This document shows, in pieces, positions 53,144-61,520 of a DNA stretch of 64,000 nucleotides; positions within the stretch are counted from its first letter, which is position 1; each line of letters begins with the position of its first letter. A model generated the notes under the pieces. It worked only from the letters and a program-made list of their open reading frames with translations. It was not told the DNA's origin and ran no database searches. Position numbers and translations under genes: made by a program. The DNA is from CADEDH01 sp039029735 (GTDB lineage Bacteria > Actinomycetota > Acidimicrobiia > Acidimicrobiales > SZUA-35). The stretch is taken from the NCBI GenBank assembly GCA_039029735.1, contig JBCCFL010000001.1:124001-188000 (forward strand). The letters are read 5' to 3'.

Positions 53144-53923
53144 CTAGAGCACGCCCACGTAGCTGCCGCCGTCGAGCTGGATGGCCTGCCCGCTCATGTA
53201 GCCGGCGTGATCCGAGCAGATGAACGCGAAGGTGGCGCCGAACTCCTCGGGGCGCCCGAGGCGGCCGGCTCGGATGCTTGCCACCTGTTGGGCCCGGGCA
53301 TCGTCGTAGGAGATGCCGTTGACGGTCATGGCGACCTGTGCCATCTGCTGTTGCCGGTCGGTGTCGAATCGTTCGGGCAGCATCGTGTTGATGGTGACGT
53401 TGTGGGCCACGGCGGTTCGGGAGAGGCCCTTCAGCACGCCCGTGAGTCCGAGCCGAGGTCCGAGCGACATGCTCATCGCCGGATTCGGCGACTTCACCAT
53501 GGCCGAGGTCACCGCCACGATCCGACCGAACCGCCGTTCCTGCATACCGTCGATCACGCGTTGCACGAACAGCAGGGGCGCCACCATCGACCGCTGCAGT
53601 GTGTCGTGCCACATCTCGGCGTCGATCGCCGTGAAGGGCTTCGGTGGCGGACCGCCACCGTTGAGCAGCACGATGTCGGGCTCAGGACAGGCGGCCAGGA
53701 GGGCATCGTGGGTCGCAGGCACCGTCACGTCGCCGACAACGGGTGTCACCTTCACGCCGTGCGCTCGCGACAGCTCGTCGGCCAGGGCGCGCACCTCGTC
53801 GTCGTTCCGGCCGTTCACCACCACGTTGACGCCCTCTGCCGCGAGCGCCTCGGCGCAGGCCCGGCCGAGCCCACGGCTCGATGCCATCAGGATTGCGGAT
53901 CGTCCGCCAATGCCGAGATCCAT
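53144..53923 (-). CDS. Atypical SDR lacking the YxxxK catalytic pair
   Basis: 259 residues. The Rossmann start SAILMASSRGLGRACAEAL and NGGGPPPKPF are SDR-like, and the C-terminus GYMSGQAIQLDGGSYVG is classical. However the segment after the catalytic Ser (VAVTSAMVKSPNPAMSMSLG, S140) carries Ser and Arg where Tyr and Lys are expected (153 and 157). A subgroup of SDRs shows this variation, so the protein may be a non-classical reductase or catalytically inactive. It lies between the dioxygenase (5-base gap) and hydroxylase genes. Confidence 0.85.
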   Translation of the reverse strand: MDLGIGGRSAILMASSRGLGRACAEALAAEGVNVVVNGRNDDEVRALADELSRAHGVKVTPVVGDVTVPATHDALLAACPEPDIVLLNGGGPPPKPFTAIDAEMWHDTLQRSMVAPLLFVQRVIDGMQERRFGRIVAVTSAMVKSPNPAMSMSLGPRLGLTGVLKGLSRTAVAHNVTINTMLPERFDTDRQQQMAQVAMTVNGISYDDARAQQVASIRAGRLGRPEEFGATFAFICSDHAGYMSGQAIQLDGGSYVGVL

Positions 53924-53928
53924 GTCGC

Positions 53929-54882
53929 TCAGTCCAGCCCTGCGGCTTCGCGAGCGGCGGCGATGGCATCGAGATCTGGCGGATTGAAGAACACCTCGGG
54001 CTCGGGCGGCCCCCAGACCGACACCGGGGCCGGACCGTCGGCCCCGTGCCAGTCCCGTTTGCAGTGATCGCGTTCCCACGCCTCGTCGTCGAGGATCTGG
54101 TCGATATCGGAGAACAGCTCGAACATCGTCCCCGACGGATCCGTGAGGTACCAGAACACGTTCGATCCGAGGAAGTGACGGCCGACCCCCACCACATTGG
54201 CATCGTCTCGTTCGGCCACGATCGCCTGGCCGGCCTTGCCAATGGCGTCGACGTCATCCATCTCGAGGGCGTAGTGGTTGATGTAGCTGGTCGGGCCGGG
54301 CTGGATCAGCAGATTGTGATGGTCCTGCTCGATGCGGCCGAACGTGGCCACTCCGTTGAGCACCTGGTCCGACACCTTGAACCCGAGGCCGTCGAAGTAG
54401 AACGCAGTGGCATCGGCAACCTTCGGCGTGCCGAGTACCACGTGACCCAGTCGACGTGGCGGCCGAGGAGCCGTCTCGGTCACGGCGTCGGCACGGTCAC
54501 CGATGCGCTGGAGGTCTCCGGGGTGGTTCCAGGCCCGGCGCTGCTGTTCCGAAAGCGGATGGGGGGCGGTCACGTCGACCACGATGCGGTGGTTGAACAC
54601 CGGGTCGACGCAGGTGAGCTGGGTATCGGTCACCTGCGTGTCCACTCCGAGCGCGGCGAGGCGGGTGGCGATGTCGTCAAGGTCCTGCTCGGCCTCACAG
54701 CTCAGATGCAGTTCTGAGAGGTGCCGGTACGAGCCGGCGGCCAGCCGCATCTGCACGGCGCGATCGTCGGTGCCGAGCACCCCGTCGGTGGTGCGGGTCA
54801 TGCCCTGTCGTTGCCAGAAGGCCATGAGACCCTCGGGATCGGGGACGGTGAGTTCCATGTCGAGCAGTCCGTTGAGCGGCAT
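53929..54882 (-). CDS. Extradiol ring-cleavage dioxygenase, VOC type (BphC-like)
   Basis: 317 residues, two VOC modules. The C-terminal module carries the 2-His-1-carboxylate iron site H147 (LGHVVLG), H203 (YINHYALE) and E255 (GTMFELF), the pattern of type I extradiol dioxygenases that cleave catechols. The 63 extra codons of the longer frame overlap the GntR gene and were dropped. TAGGAT (54890-54895) lies 7 bases before the ATG. First gene of a three-gene ring-degradation operon. Confidence 0.88.
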   Translation of the reverse strand: MPLNGLLDMELTVPDPEGLMAFWQRQGMTRTTDGVLGTDDRAVQMRLAAGSYRHLSELHLSCEAEQDLDDIATRLAALGVDTQVTDTQLTCVDPVFNHRIVVDVTAPHPLSEQQRRAWNHPGDLQRIGDRADAVTETAPRPPRRLGHVVLGTPKVADATAFYFDGLGFKVSDQVLNGVATFGRIEQDHHNLLIQPGPTSYINHYALEMDDVDAIGKAGQAIVAERDDANVVGVGRHFLGSNVFWYLTDPSGTMFELFSDIDQILDDEAWERDHCKRDWHGADGPAPVSVWGPPEPEVFFNPPDLDAIAAAREAAGLD

Positions 54883-54898
54883 GTCGCGGATCCTATAT

Positions 54899-54909
54899 GA
54901 TCGACGATC
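54899..54909. promoter_or_regulatory. Palindrome GATCGACGATC between the dioxygenase and GntR genes
   Basis: A 5-1-5 palindrome in the 28-base gap between the two divergent start codons (54882 and 54911). It overlaps TATGAT (54896-54901), a likely -10 for the GntR gene. A site for the GntR protein here would repress both directions (inference). Confidence 0.45.
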
Positions 54910-54910
54910 T

Positions 54911-55606
54911 ATGATGCACGTGCCGAACACCGGCGGTCCGCAGGCCCAGCCGCTCACCCGCACGGAGTGGGCCGACGGCCAGCTCCGGGCGGCGATTCTC
55001 AACGGCGACGTCGGGCCCGGCGACCCCCTCGTGATCTCCACCCTCGCCACCCAGCTCGGATTGTCGGCCACACCGCTGCGTGAGGCCTTGCGGAACTTGG
55101 CGGCGGAAGGCCTGGTGGTGCTTCATTCCCACGGCAAGGCCCGGGTGGCTGAGATCGACATCCACGAGGCGGCCGAGATCTACGACATGCGCCTCATGCT
55201 CGAACCCGAGGCCCTCGCCCGCTCGGTACACAACGGCGATCAGCAGTACCGCTTGCGGGTGGAGGCGGCGTGGGATGCGCTGCTGGTCGCCCGCGTGGCG
55301 CCGGCCAGCGCCCATGCCGCGTTCCATCGCGAACTGCTGTCGGCCTGCGATTCGCGCTGGCTGCAGCGCATGGCAACGATGCTGGCCGACCGCTGCGGCT
55401 TGATGATCACCGCCGGGGTGCAGTCGCAGTCGCGGTCCTACAACACCGCCGAACGCCATCGGGTACTCAAAGACCTTGCAGTGGCCGGCAACGCCGATGG
55501 TGCGTCGGCTGAGCTACGCCGGCACCTCACCGGCTCGATCGCCTACCTGTCGAGGCTGGTGTCGAACGATCTCACTCCCGCAGCGGCTCCGGGCCCTGAC
55601 CACTGA
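54911..55606 (+). CDS. GntR-family (FadR/FCD) transcriptional regulator
   Basis: 231 residues. The winged helix is LRAAILNGDVGPGDPL followed by LATQLGLSATPLREALRNLA and GLVVLHSHGKARV; the C-terminal helical FCD domain (about 90-215) has DMRLMLEPEALA and HRELLSACDSRW with candidate metal/ligand His residues. Such regulators sense carboxylic acids. It faces the ring-degradation operon across 28 bases, so it is the likely regulator. Its 3' end overlaps the ArsR gene by 64 bases. Confidence 0.9.
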   Translation: MMHVPNTGGPQAQPLTRTEWADGQLRAAILNGDVGPGDPLVISTLATQLGLSATPLREALRNLAAEGLVVLHSHGKARVAEIDIHEAAEIYDMRLMLEPEALARSVHNGDQQYRLRVEAAWDALLVARVAPASAHAAFHRELLSACDSRWLQRMATMLADRCGLMITAGVQSQSRSYNTAERHRVLKDLAVAGNADGASAELRRHLTGSIAYLSRLVSNDLTPAAAPGPDH

Positions 55607-56292
55607 TCACCGAGGGCGGGCGGCTCGAATCCGAACACCTCGGCGAGCCCAGCACGACCGGCCGGCGTGAGTTCCAGTGCCCGCGACCCCACACGCTGCC
55701 GTAGCCACGCCCGATCGAGCAGCGCCCGGAGAAGATCGCCGGGCACCGATCCGGCGTGATGGTGGCGCCGCTCGCTCCAGTCCAGGCACTCCCGGAGCCG
55801 GGGCCGGCGACCCGACTGCCGCGTGACGTCGACGCCGAGCTCGGCGAACCGCAACGCCCCGGCCTCGGTGACGTGTAGCCGATCACCGTCACCGGCCACC
55901 ATCCCGGTCGTCGTCAGATGGGCCGCAAACGCAACGGCCAGCGTGCCGGCCAGATGGTCGTAGCAGGTGCGGGCGTACACCATCGCCGTGGGTACCTGGG
56001 ACGACCGACGTACGGGGGCACTGCGCCCGAACACGTAGATCGCCTCCAGCGTGTGGGCCACCTCGGGATCTCGCAGGCGGTAGTACCGGTGACGCCCCTG
56101 GGCCTCGACAACCACCAGCGAGGCGTCGAGCATCTTCGCGAGATGTTCGCTGGCCGTGGAGGTGGCGACGCCGACGTGGCGCCCGAGTTCGGTCACGGTG
56201 TAGGCCCGCCCGTCGAAGAGCGCATCGAGCAACTCGACCCGGGTTCGATCGCTGAGGATCTTGCCGATCTGCACCACGTGGTCGGTGGTCAT
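55543..56292 (-). CDS. ArsR-type winged-helix regulator with C-terminal extension
   Basis: 249 residues. The N-terminal 85 residues are an ArsR-type helix-turn-helix (IGKILSDRTRVELLDALFDG, VTELGRHVGVATSTASEHLA, HRYYRLRDPEVAHTL), without the CVC metal motif. A roughly 150-residue helical C-terminal domain with a Cys/His-rich segment (ARTCYDHLAGTL, HHHAG) follows. TAGGCT (56299-56304) lies 6 bases before the ATG. It faces the mini-P450-like gene across an inverted repeat. Confidence 0.86.
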   Translation of the reverse strand: MTTDHVVQIGKILSDRTRVELLDALFDGRAYTVTELGRHVGVATSTASEHLAKMLDASLVVVEAQGRHRYYRLRDPEVAHTLEAIYVFGRSAPVRRSSQVPTAMVYARTCYDHLAGTLAVAFAAHLTTTGMVAGDGDRLHVTEAGALRFAELGVDVTRQSGRRPRLRECLDWSERRHHHAGSVPGDLLRALLDRAWLRQRVGSRALELTPAGRAGLAEVFGFEPPALGDQWSGPGAAAGVRSFDTSLDR

Positions 56293-56316
56293 GGCCCGAG
56301 CCTAGATCGGCGACGT

Positions 56317-56332
56317 TTCGGCGCGGGCCGAA
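56317..56332. promoter_or_regulatory. Inverted repeat TTCGGC-4-GCCGAA between the ArsR and P450-like genes
   Basis: TTCGGC (56317-56322) and GCCGAA (56327-56332) are exact reverse complements in the 61-base gap between the divergent starts. A candidate ArsR-type operator; position supports this, binding is inference. Confidence 0.5.
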
Positions 56333-56353
56333 GCCTGCGCGCCACACACTCAG

Positions 56354-57133
56354 GTGGTGACCGCTCCCCCGACCCCGCCGTCCGCCACACTCTCCACCCT
56401 GGCTGAGGTGCGTGCCGCGCTCGTGGCCGACACCCTCGTGCCGCCGCCCGCCCACGCGTCCCTCGGTGTGGGGGCGATGGGTCGGCTCCGCAGCGAGATG
56501 GCGCGGTTCAGCGGCAACGCTGACCACGGCGACCGCCGATCCGCAGTCGAGCGCGCAATCAACCGCCTCGACCCTGCCGCGGCGGGAACAGCGGCTGCCA
56601 GCCTGGTCCGGGCCCGCATCCAGGCGGGCATCACTGACGTCGACCTGCTCGCCCGCGCGGTGCCGCTCGAGGCGGTGGCCCGGGCGATCGGTGTGCCGGC
56701 GGAGGACCTCGACGCGGTTGCGACCGACGTCCACGCCGTGGTGCGAGCCATCGGTCGCAGCGCCGCGGTGACCGCAGAGATGGACACCTGCGCCCAACGG
56801 CTACTCGACCGGTTCGCGACCCACCCCGACGGCGCAGTGGCCGCAGTGTCGGTGCTCTATCAGACCGTTGACGCGACAGCGGCGCTCGTCGCAACGTTGA
56901 TCACGCAGCAACGCACCGGCGGCGTGCGCCCCAGCGCGCTGCCCGGCACGGTGCGCGCCGCAACGGCCACCACGACCATCGGCGGCGTCACCATCGAGAC
57001 CGGCGACCAGGTGTCCCTGCGCTTCACCGACGTATCGCAGGAGTTCGGCGGCGGCCGACACGAATGCCCAGGGCGACTCCTGGCCGAGTCGATCGCCGCT
57101 GGCATCGCCGAGGTGTGCGCCGAGATCGATTGA
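56354..57133 (+). CDS. Miniature cytochrome P450-like protein
   Basis: 259 residues, about two-thirds of a normal P450. The heme loop FGGGRHECPGRLLAE (C238) is intact and preceded by GGVTIETGDQVSLRF, as in the end of a P450. A segment resembling the I-helix (VSVLYQTVDATAALVATL, about 166-183) is present, but no ExxR of the K-helix is visible and the N-terminal third of the fold is missing or diverged. Codon use is normal, so it is not an obvious gene remnant. It faces the ArsR-type regulator. GTG at 56357 is an alternative start. Confidence 0.7.
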   Translation: MVTAPPTPPSATLSTLAEVRAALVADTLVPPPAHASLGVGAMGRLRSEMARFSGNADHGDRRSAVERAINRLDPAAAGTAAASLVRARIQAGITDVDLLARAVPLEAVARAIGVPAEDLDAVATDVHAVVRAIGRSAAVTAEMDTCAQRLLDRFATHPDGAVAAVSVLYQTVDATAALVATLITQQRTGGVRPSALPGTVRAATATTTIGGVTIETGDQVSLRFTDVSQEFGGGRHECPGRLLAESIAAGIAEVCAEID

Positions 57134-57308
57134 CTGACCGAACGTCCGGTCGGTGTGTCCATGGTCGCCGAGCGACTCTCATTGGTCGCATCGCGACTTC
57201 TGTTCGTTCCTGTCCGATTCGGACCCTTCGCGGTCCCGCTACGACCTTGGAACGGGTGCTGCGGCGGCGAACCATGCGCTCTGGACACACCGACCTGAGG
57301 AGTTCGCC

Positions 57309-58379
57309 ATGAGAGTCCAGAACCTGATCACCAGCCTCGCCCGAGGCCTTACCGTCGCTCGCAGCACAGCCGGCAGAACCATCGCCATTGCCATGATGCT
57401 CACGCTCGTTGCGGCAGCCTGCGCCGACGACGACGCCGCGACCACAGACACCACGACCGAGGAGACCACGACGACCGAGGCCCCGGCGGAGGAGACCACC
57501 ACCACAGCGGAGGCCGACGCCGACGTTGACGGCACCACTGACGCTGCGCCGACCGAGCCGACAACGTCGGTTCGCGACAGCGGCATGAGGGTCACCGTGC
57601 AGCAGGCCGGCGCCGTGATGGTGCACACCCTCACCGCGCCCGAAGAGGTGTTCGCCAACTCGACCCACATCATCGAGACCGAGAACACGCTCGTCCTCGT
57701 GGACACGCAGTTCCTTCTGCCCAACGCAGTCGACTTCCGGGCCTACGCGGATGACCTCGGCAAGCCGATCGATCGGGTCTTCATCACCCACGAGCATCCC
57801 GACCACTTCCTGGGGAGCGAGGCCTTCGCCGATCTTCCGATCTTCGCGCTGGAGGAAGTCTCGACCCGGATCGCCGAGATCGGCGACGCCGAGGTGGAAG
57901 AGAAGCAGGCCGACTTCGGACCCGAGGCCATCGCCAGCACCTACGTCGTTCCCGAGGTTGTCGAGCCGGGAACGCTCGAGATCGACGGCATCACCTTCGA
58001 ACTCACCGAGGTGCGCGACGCCGAAGCTGACTTCCAGCTCGTGATCCGGCTGCCAGGAACGGGGGCGATCGTGGTCGGTGACATCATCTACAGCGGCGTG
58101 CATCTGATCCTCGCCGGTCAGCCCGACACCTGGACCGTGGCGATCAACGGACTCGTCGCCGACTCCGACGAGTACCCCATCGTGCTCCCCGGCCACGGCC
58201 TCCCGGATGATCCGAGTGTGTACGACGAGAACATCGCATGGCTCGCCACCGCCAGCGAACTCATCGCCACTGTGGACACCTCCGAGGAATTCAAGCAAGG
58301 GCTCGTCGACGCCTATCCCGATCTCGGGATGACGGCCGCAATCGACTTCGTCTTCCCCTTCTTGTTCCCAGACGAGTAG
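57309..58379 (+). CDS. MBL-fold metallohydrolase lipoprotein
   Basis: 356 residues. A long N-terminal basic stretch, hydrophobic helix and lipobox LVAAAC (C38) indicate an outer-surface lipoprotein, followed by a Thr/Glu-rich linker (about 43-90). The enzymatic domain has the metallo-beta-lactamase motif THEHPDHFLGSE (H161, H163, D165, H166) and later GDIIYSG and PGHGLPDD with the remaining ligands. Substrate unknown. The ATG at 57309 is 176 bases beyond the P450-like stop; GAGG lies upstream. Confidence 0.88.
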   Translation: MRVQNLITSLARGLTVARSTAGRTIAIAMMLTLVAAACADDDAATTDTTTEETTTTEAPAEETTTTAEADADVDGTTDAAPTEPTTSVRDSGMRVTVQQAGAVMVHTLTAPEEVFANSTHIIETENTLVLVDTQFLLPNAVDFRAYADDLGKPIDRVFITHEHPDHFLGSEAFADLPIFALEEVSTRIAEIGDAEVEEKQADFGPEAIASTYVVPEVVEPGTLEIDGITFELTEVRDAEADFQLVIRLPGTGAIVVGDIIYSGVHLILAGQPDTWTVAINGLVADSDEYPIVLPGHGLPDDPSVYDENIAWLATASELIATVDTSEEFKQGLVDAYPDLGMTAAIDFVFPFLFPDE

Positions 58380-58497
58380 GACCGCCAGGAGAACGATTCG
58401 GGCGACGAGGCACCAGCCGGCGCCGTTCGGTTGTCGTCCGCCAATCGACCGGAGTTCGGCCCGTTGCGCACGGCGAAGGGCCCTACCGTGTTGGCCC

Positions 58498-59010
58498 ATG
58501 ATCACCTCTGATGCGTCGCCTGGCACCTCCTCCGACCTTCGACGGTCAACCCTGTTTGCAGCTCTCGTGGTTGCGACCGGGTTGGTCGTCGCTGGATGTG
58601 CGGGGCTCGACAGTGCGAGCAGTGAACGCGACGCGTCGGCGTCGACGGCGGCCGAGACGAGCGATCCCTGCGCCTCCCTGACGCCCGACGTCACCGCCGG
58701 TATCGCCGCTGGGCTCGACGTCGTTCTGGCCGGCGCCTCCCATACCTCGACTGAGGCCGCTGGCGATGCCTGTGTGGTTCGCTACACCTCCGACGCCGAC
58801 TGGGTCGAGCTCAGGTTCCAGCCAGCCACAGGCGACAACGACCAGCTCTTCCCCATCAGTGACGCGGTGTCCACCGATGGTGCACGCCTCACCCGGGTGA
58901 CCCAGGCATCCGGATCGACCGACGTGATCGCCGACGCGAGCGATCCCGCCAGCATCAGCACCTGGGACGCATCCATCGCAGGGGCCTCGGCCCTTCTCGG
59001 AGGCTTCTAG
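58498..59010 (+). CDS. Putative lipoprotein
   Basis: 170 residues. A signal peptide with lipobox LVVAGC (Cys about residue 34) is followed by an Ala/Ser/Asp-rich extracellular part with two Cys (SDPCASL, GDACVVRY) probably disulfide-linked, a DUF3558-like layout. Function unknown. TACCGT (58484-58489) lies 8 bases before the ATG. The last 4 bases overlap the convergent WYL regulator gene. Confidence 0.78.
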   Translation: MITSDASPGTSSDLRRSTLFAALVVATGLVVAGCAGLDSASSERDASASTAAETSDPCASLTPDVTAGIAAGLDVVLAGASHTSTEAAGDACVVRYTSDADWVELRFQPATGDNDQLFPISDAVSTDGARLTRVTQASGSTDVIADASDPASISTWDASIAGASALLGGF

Positions 59011-59996
59011 GTCGGGCCGAGCGACCCGCCGCCAGTGCCGTACACCGATGCCAGCTCGCCGACGGCGTCGACCATGATGGCCCGCAGTTCGGGAGGGGCA
59101 AGCACCTCGACCCCGCCGCCGAGTCGAAGCAGCTGACGCATCACGCCGTCGACGCTGCGCTCGAACCGAAGCTCGACGACCGCCCACCCATGCTGGTCGC
59201 GAGCGACCGCAGCCGACAGTGGAAGCTCGGGCGCACCCTCGTCGAGCATGGCCAGCAGCGCCTCGGCGTCGGGAGCGACTCGAACCATCACCCGGTAGTC
59301 GGGCAGCGACGCCATGAACGAACGCTGTCGCTCGGCCCACGCCGTTGCCAGATCGAAGTTCGGGGGCCGATCGAAGCGCTGGGCCAGCAGCTCCACGGCC
59401 TCCACCCGCGAGACCCGGAACAACCGTTGCGGTCGTTCCCGGTCGTGGCGGACGTCGCCAAGGAGGTACCACGTGTCCCCCTTGAGGATCAGGCCGAGGG
59501 GTTGAGTGACCACCTCACGGCTGCGGTAGGTGAGGCGAAGCTCCCTGGCCTCCCACACGCCTCGAGCGACGTCGGCCAAGGCCGCGGTGCCGTCGGGGGG
59601 CACGAACCAGTGCGTCGGCTCGACGAGCAGGCGCTCGTGCACCACCCGTGCCGCCGTCTCGGCGGAGTTCTCCATCGCCGGCAGCACGGTGTGGTCGGTG
59701 ACGCCAGCGTCGAATCCGAGCTGCGATGCAACGGCCGGCAGGATGGCGAACAGCACGCCTCTGGCCTCATCAGCGTCCAGCCGCGGCAGCCCCGCCACGC
59801 GATAGGAGGGATCGATCCGAATGCCGCCGTTGCGGCCCACCTCGGTGTGGATCGGGACGCCCGCCCCACTGAGCGCGTCGACATCGCGATAGATCGTTCG
59901 AACCGACACCTCGAAGGCGTCAGCGAGCTCGGAGGCCGAGGCGCCGCCCTGCAGTTGGAGCCGCAACAGGAGCTCGACCAACCGACCCGCACGCAT
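59007..59996 (-). CDS. WYL-domain transcriptional regulator (YafY/DeoR-like)
   Basis: 329 residues. N-terminal helix-turn-helix (RLVELLLRLQLQGGASASEL, VSVRTIYRDVDALSGAGVPI, GRNGGIRID), central WYL domain (LRLTYRSREVVTQPLGLILK, DTWYLLGDVRHDRERPQRLF) and C-terminal WCX domain. The ATG at 59996 is preferred over one ten codons earlier because it begins the recognisable HTH. It faces RidA across a perfect inverted repeat, so autorepression and control of the RidA operon are likely. Confidence 0.9.
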   Translation of the reverse strand: MRAGRLVELLLRLQLQGGASASELADAFEVSVRTIYRDVDALSGAGVPIHTEVGRNGGIRIDPSYRVAGLPRLDADEARGVLFAILPAVASQLGFDAGVTDHTVLPAMENSAETAARVVHERLLVEPTHWFVPPDGTAALADVARGVWEARELRLTYRSREVVTQPLGLILKGDTWYLLGDVRHDRERPQRLFRVSRVEAVELLAQRFDRPPNFDLATAWAERQRSFMASLPDYRVMVRVAPDAEALLAMLDEGAPELPLSAAVARDQHGWAVVELRFERSVDGVMRQLLRLGGGVEVLAPPELRAIMVDAVGELASVYGTGGGSLGPT

Positions 59997-60019
59997 GAAC
60001 GTCAGGATATTCCGAAACA

Positions 60020-60036
60020 CTGACATGGGCTGTCAG
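60020..60036. promoter_or_regulatory. Perfect inverted repeat CTGACA-5-TGTCAG; candidate WYL-regulator operator
   Basis: CTGACA (60020-60025), TGGGC, TGTCAG (60031-60036) between the divergent starts at 59996 and 60061. A further GTCAG at 60001-60005 faces CTGAC at 60020. Regulator identity is inferred from position. Confidence 0.6.
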
Positions 60037-60060
60037 GGTTTGTCCCGGAGGCTGCGTGCC

Positions 60061-60462
60061 ATGACACTCACCCGGATCAATCCGCCCGCTCTCCACGACC
60101 CGACCCCGTTCGGATACGCCCACACCGTGTTCGCTCCCGCCAGTTCGGGCTTCGTCTTCGTGGCCGGCCAGTACGCCTCCACGGCGACGGGCGAGGTGCC
60201 CGACTCCGCATTCGACGCCCAACTCGAGCGTGTGCTCGACAACCTCTCCACTGCGCTCGGCGCCCACGATCTCGACCTGGGTCACGTGGTGCAGCTGCGG
60301 ACCTACGTGGTGGGCCTCGACTTCGGCGCATTGGGGGCGCTCTCGGCCGCGATCCAGCAACGGTGGCCCGACGGACCGCCGGCGAATACGGTTCTGGGCG
60401 TGGTGAGCCTCGCCCTTCGCGACATGCGGATCGAGATCGACGCCGTCGCGGCCCGCCCGTGA
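60061..60462 (+). CDS. RidA-like (YjgF/UK114) imine deaminase family protein
   Basis: 133 residues, one RidA domain: GYAHTVFAPASSGFVFVAGQ, NLSTALGAHDLDLGHVVQLR with the RidA-type Arg, and the C-terminal strand RIEIDAVA. RidA removes reactive enamine/imine intermediates from PLP-enzyme reactions; this variant ends PANTVLGVVSLAL, so an active RidA is plausible but not certain. GGAGG lies about 8 bases before the ATG. GTGA is shared with the next gene. Confidence 0.85.
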   Translation: MTLTRINPPALHDPTPFGYAHTVFAPASSGFVFVAGQYASTATGEVPDSAFDAQLERVLDNLSTALGAHDLDLGHVVQLRTYVVGLDFGALGALSAAIQQRWPDGPPANTVLGVVSLALRDMRIEIDAVAARP

Positions 60463-60950
60463 CAGCTGGCGAGATTGCGACGGTCGGCGTGTACGGCTTC
60501 GATGCCGACAGCTTCCTGCGGCGGCTCCACGACGCCGAGATCACGCTCCTGTTGGACGTCAGGCAGCGTCGAGGCGTACGGGGCCCCGAGTACGCGTGGG
60601 CCAACTCGCGCCGGCTGCAGGCGGCGCTGGCTGAGGCCGGCATCTCCTACGAGCACATGCCGTCGCTCGCTCCGACCACTGCGCTCCGCCAGGTCCAGTA
60701 CGCCGAGGACGACCGCATGGGTGTCGGCAAGCGCTCACGGCGGGTGATCGCCGCCGCCTACGCGCAGGGCTACACCAGCGAGATCCTCGACAACGCCGAC
60801 CTCGATGCTGTTGTGGCTGAGCTCCCGGCAACCGGCCGGGCTGCGCTGTTCTGTGTCGAGGCCGATCCCGAGGCGTGCCATCGCTCGTTGATCGCCGATC
60901 GGCTCGCCGAGCTGCACCAGCTCACGATCGTTCACCTCCGACCCATGTGA
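60459..60950 (+). CDS. DUF488 family protein
   Basis: 163 residues. The family blocks are VGVYGFDADSFLRRLHDAEI, LLLDVRQRR and the ending FCVEADPEACHRSLIADRLAE, whose Cys-Glu-Asp-Cys-His-Arg set could form an active or metal site. Function unknown. The start is GTG 60459 overlapping the RidA stop by 4 bases; both are likely controlled by the WYL regulator. Confidence 0.85.
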   Translation: MTAGEIATVGVYGFDADSFLRRLHDAEITLLLDVRQRRGVRGPEYAWANSRRLQAALAEAGISYEHMPSLAPTTALRQVQYAEDDRMGVGKRSRRVIAAAYAQGYTSEILDNADLDAVVAELPATGRAALFCVEADPEACHRSLIADRLAELHQLTIVHLRPM

Positions 60951-60987
60951 TCCGGTTCGTCTGATCCAGCCCTGGCCGGGGCGGCAG

Positions 60988-61446
60988 TCAGGCGTGGGCT
61001 TCGCGCTGTGCGATCACCGTCTCCTTGGTGGGCACGCGGAGCCAGATGTAGCCGACCCCGACAGCCCCCGTGGCGGCGATCACCGCTCGGAGCCACCACG
61101 GCTCGACCAGGAGCACGCTGATGGTCACGAACAGCACGATCATGGATCCTGCCACCCACTTTGCTCGGCGAGGCATACCGAGGCCGTCGCGGTGGTCCTG
61201 AACCATCGGCCCGATCTTCGGCAGGCCGAGCACCCACCGTTCCAGCCGGCGGCTCGACTTCGAGAAGGCCCATGCAGCGATGATGAAGAACACGGTGGTC
61301 GGCAGGCCTGGCACGACGGTACCGAGGCTTCCGATGCCCACGGCGGCGAGACCGAATGCACCCCACAACACCCGGGCGACGAGCGACCGCGACGGTGGGC
61401 TCGTCGGCAACGGGCTCGCAGTGCTCGCTCCACCGTCATCACTCAT
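60988..61446 (-). CDS. YbaN-like (DUF454) membrane protein
   Basis: 152 residues. VLWGAFGLAAVGIGSLGTVV, PGLPTTVFFIIAAWAFSKSS and the amphipathic RRLERWVLGLPKIGPMVQDH are hallmark DUF454 blocks, followed by two further membrane segments (about 98-116 and 121-137). Function unknown. The gene is convergent with DUF488 (37 bases apart). Confidence 0.88.
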   Translation of the reverse strand: MSDDGGASTASPLPTSPPSRSLVARVLWGAFGLAAVGIGSLGTVVPGLPTTVFFIIAAWAFSKSSRRLERWVLGLPKIGPMVQDHRDGLGMPRRAKWVAGSMIVLFVTISVLLVEPWWLRAVIAATGAVGVGYIWLRVPTKETVIAQREAHA

Positions 61447-61520
61447 CGACTATCGAGTGTGGCCGAATCGCTCCGCCGTTGTCGCCTCGCGTGCCCCATG
61501 ACCAGTCGTAGGCTCGGGCG

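Noticed and set aside
57024..58694. 556-codon minus-strand open frame over the MBL lipoprotein
   Set aside because: The plus strand has lipobox and HxHxDH motif; the minus frame has Gly/Val repeats from antisense reading of the Thr/Glu linker.
60969..60982. GC-rich hairpin between the DUF488 and DUF454 genes as a terminator
   Set aside because: The stem is only four bases and no T-run follows in either direction.
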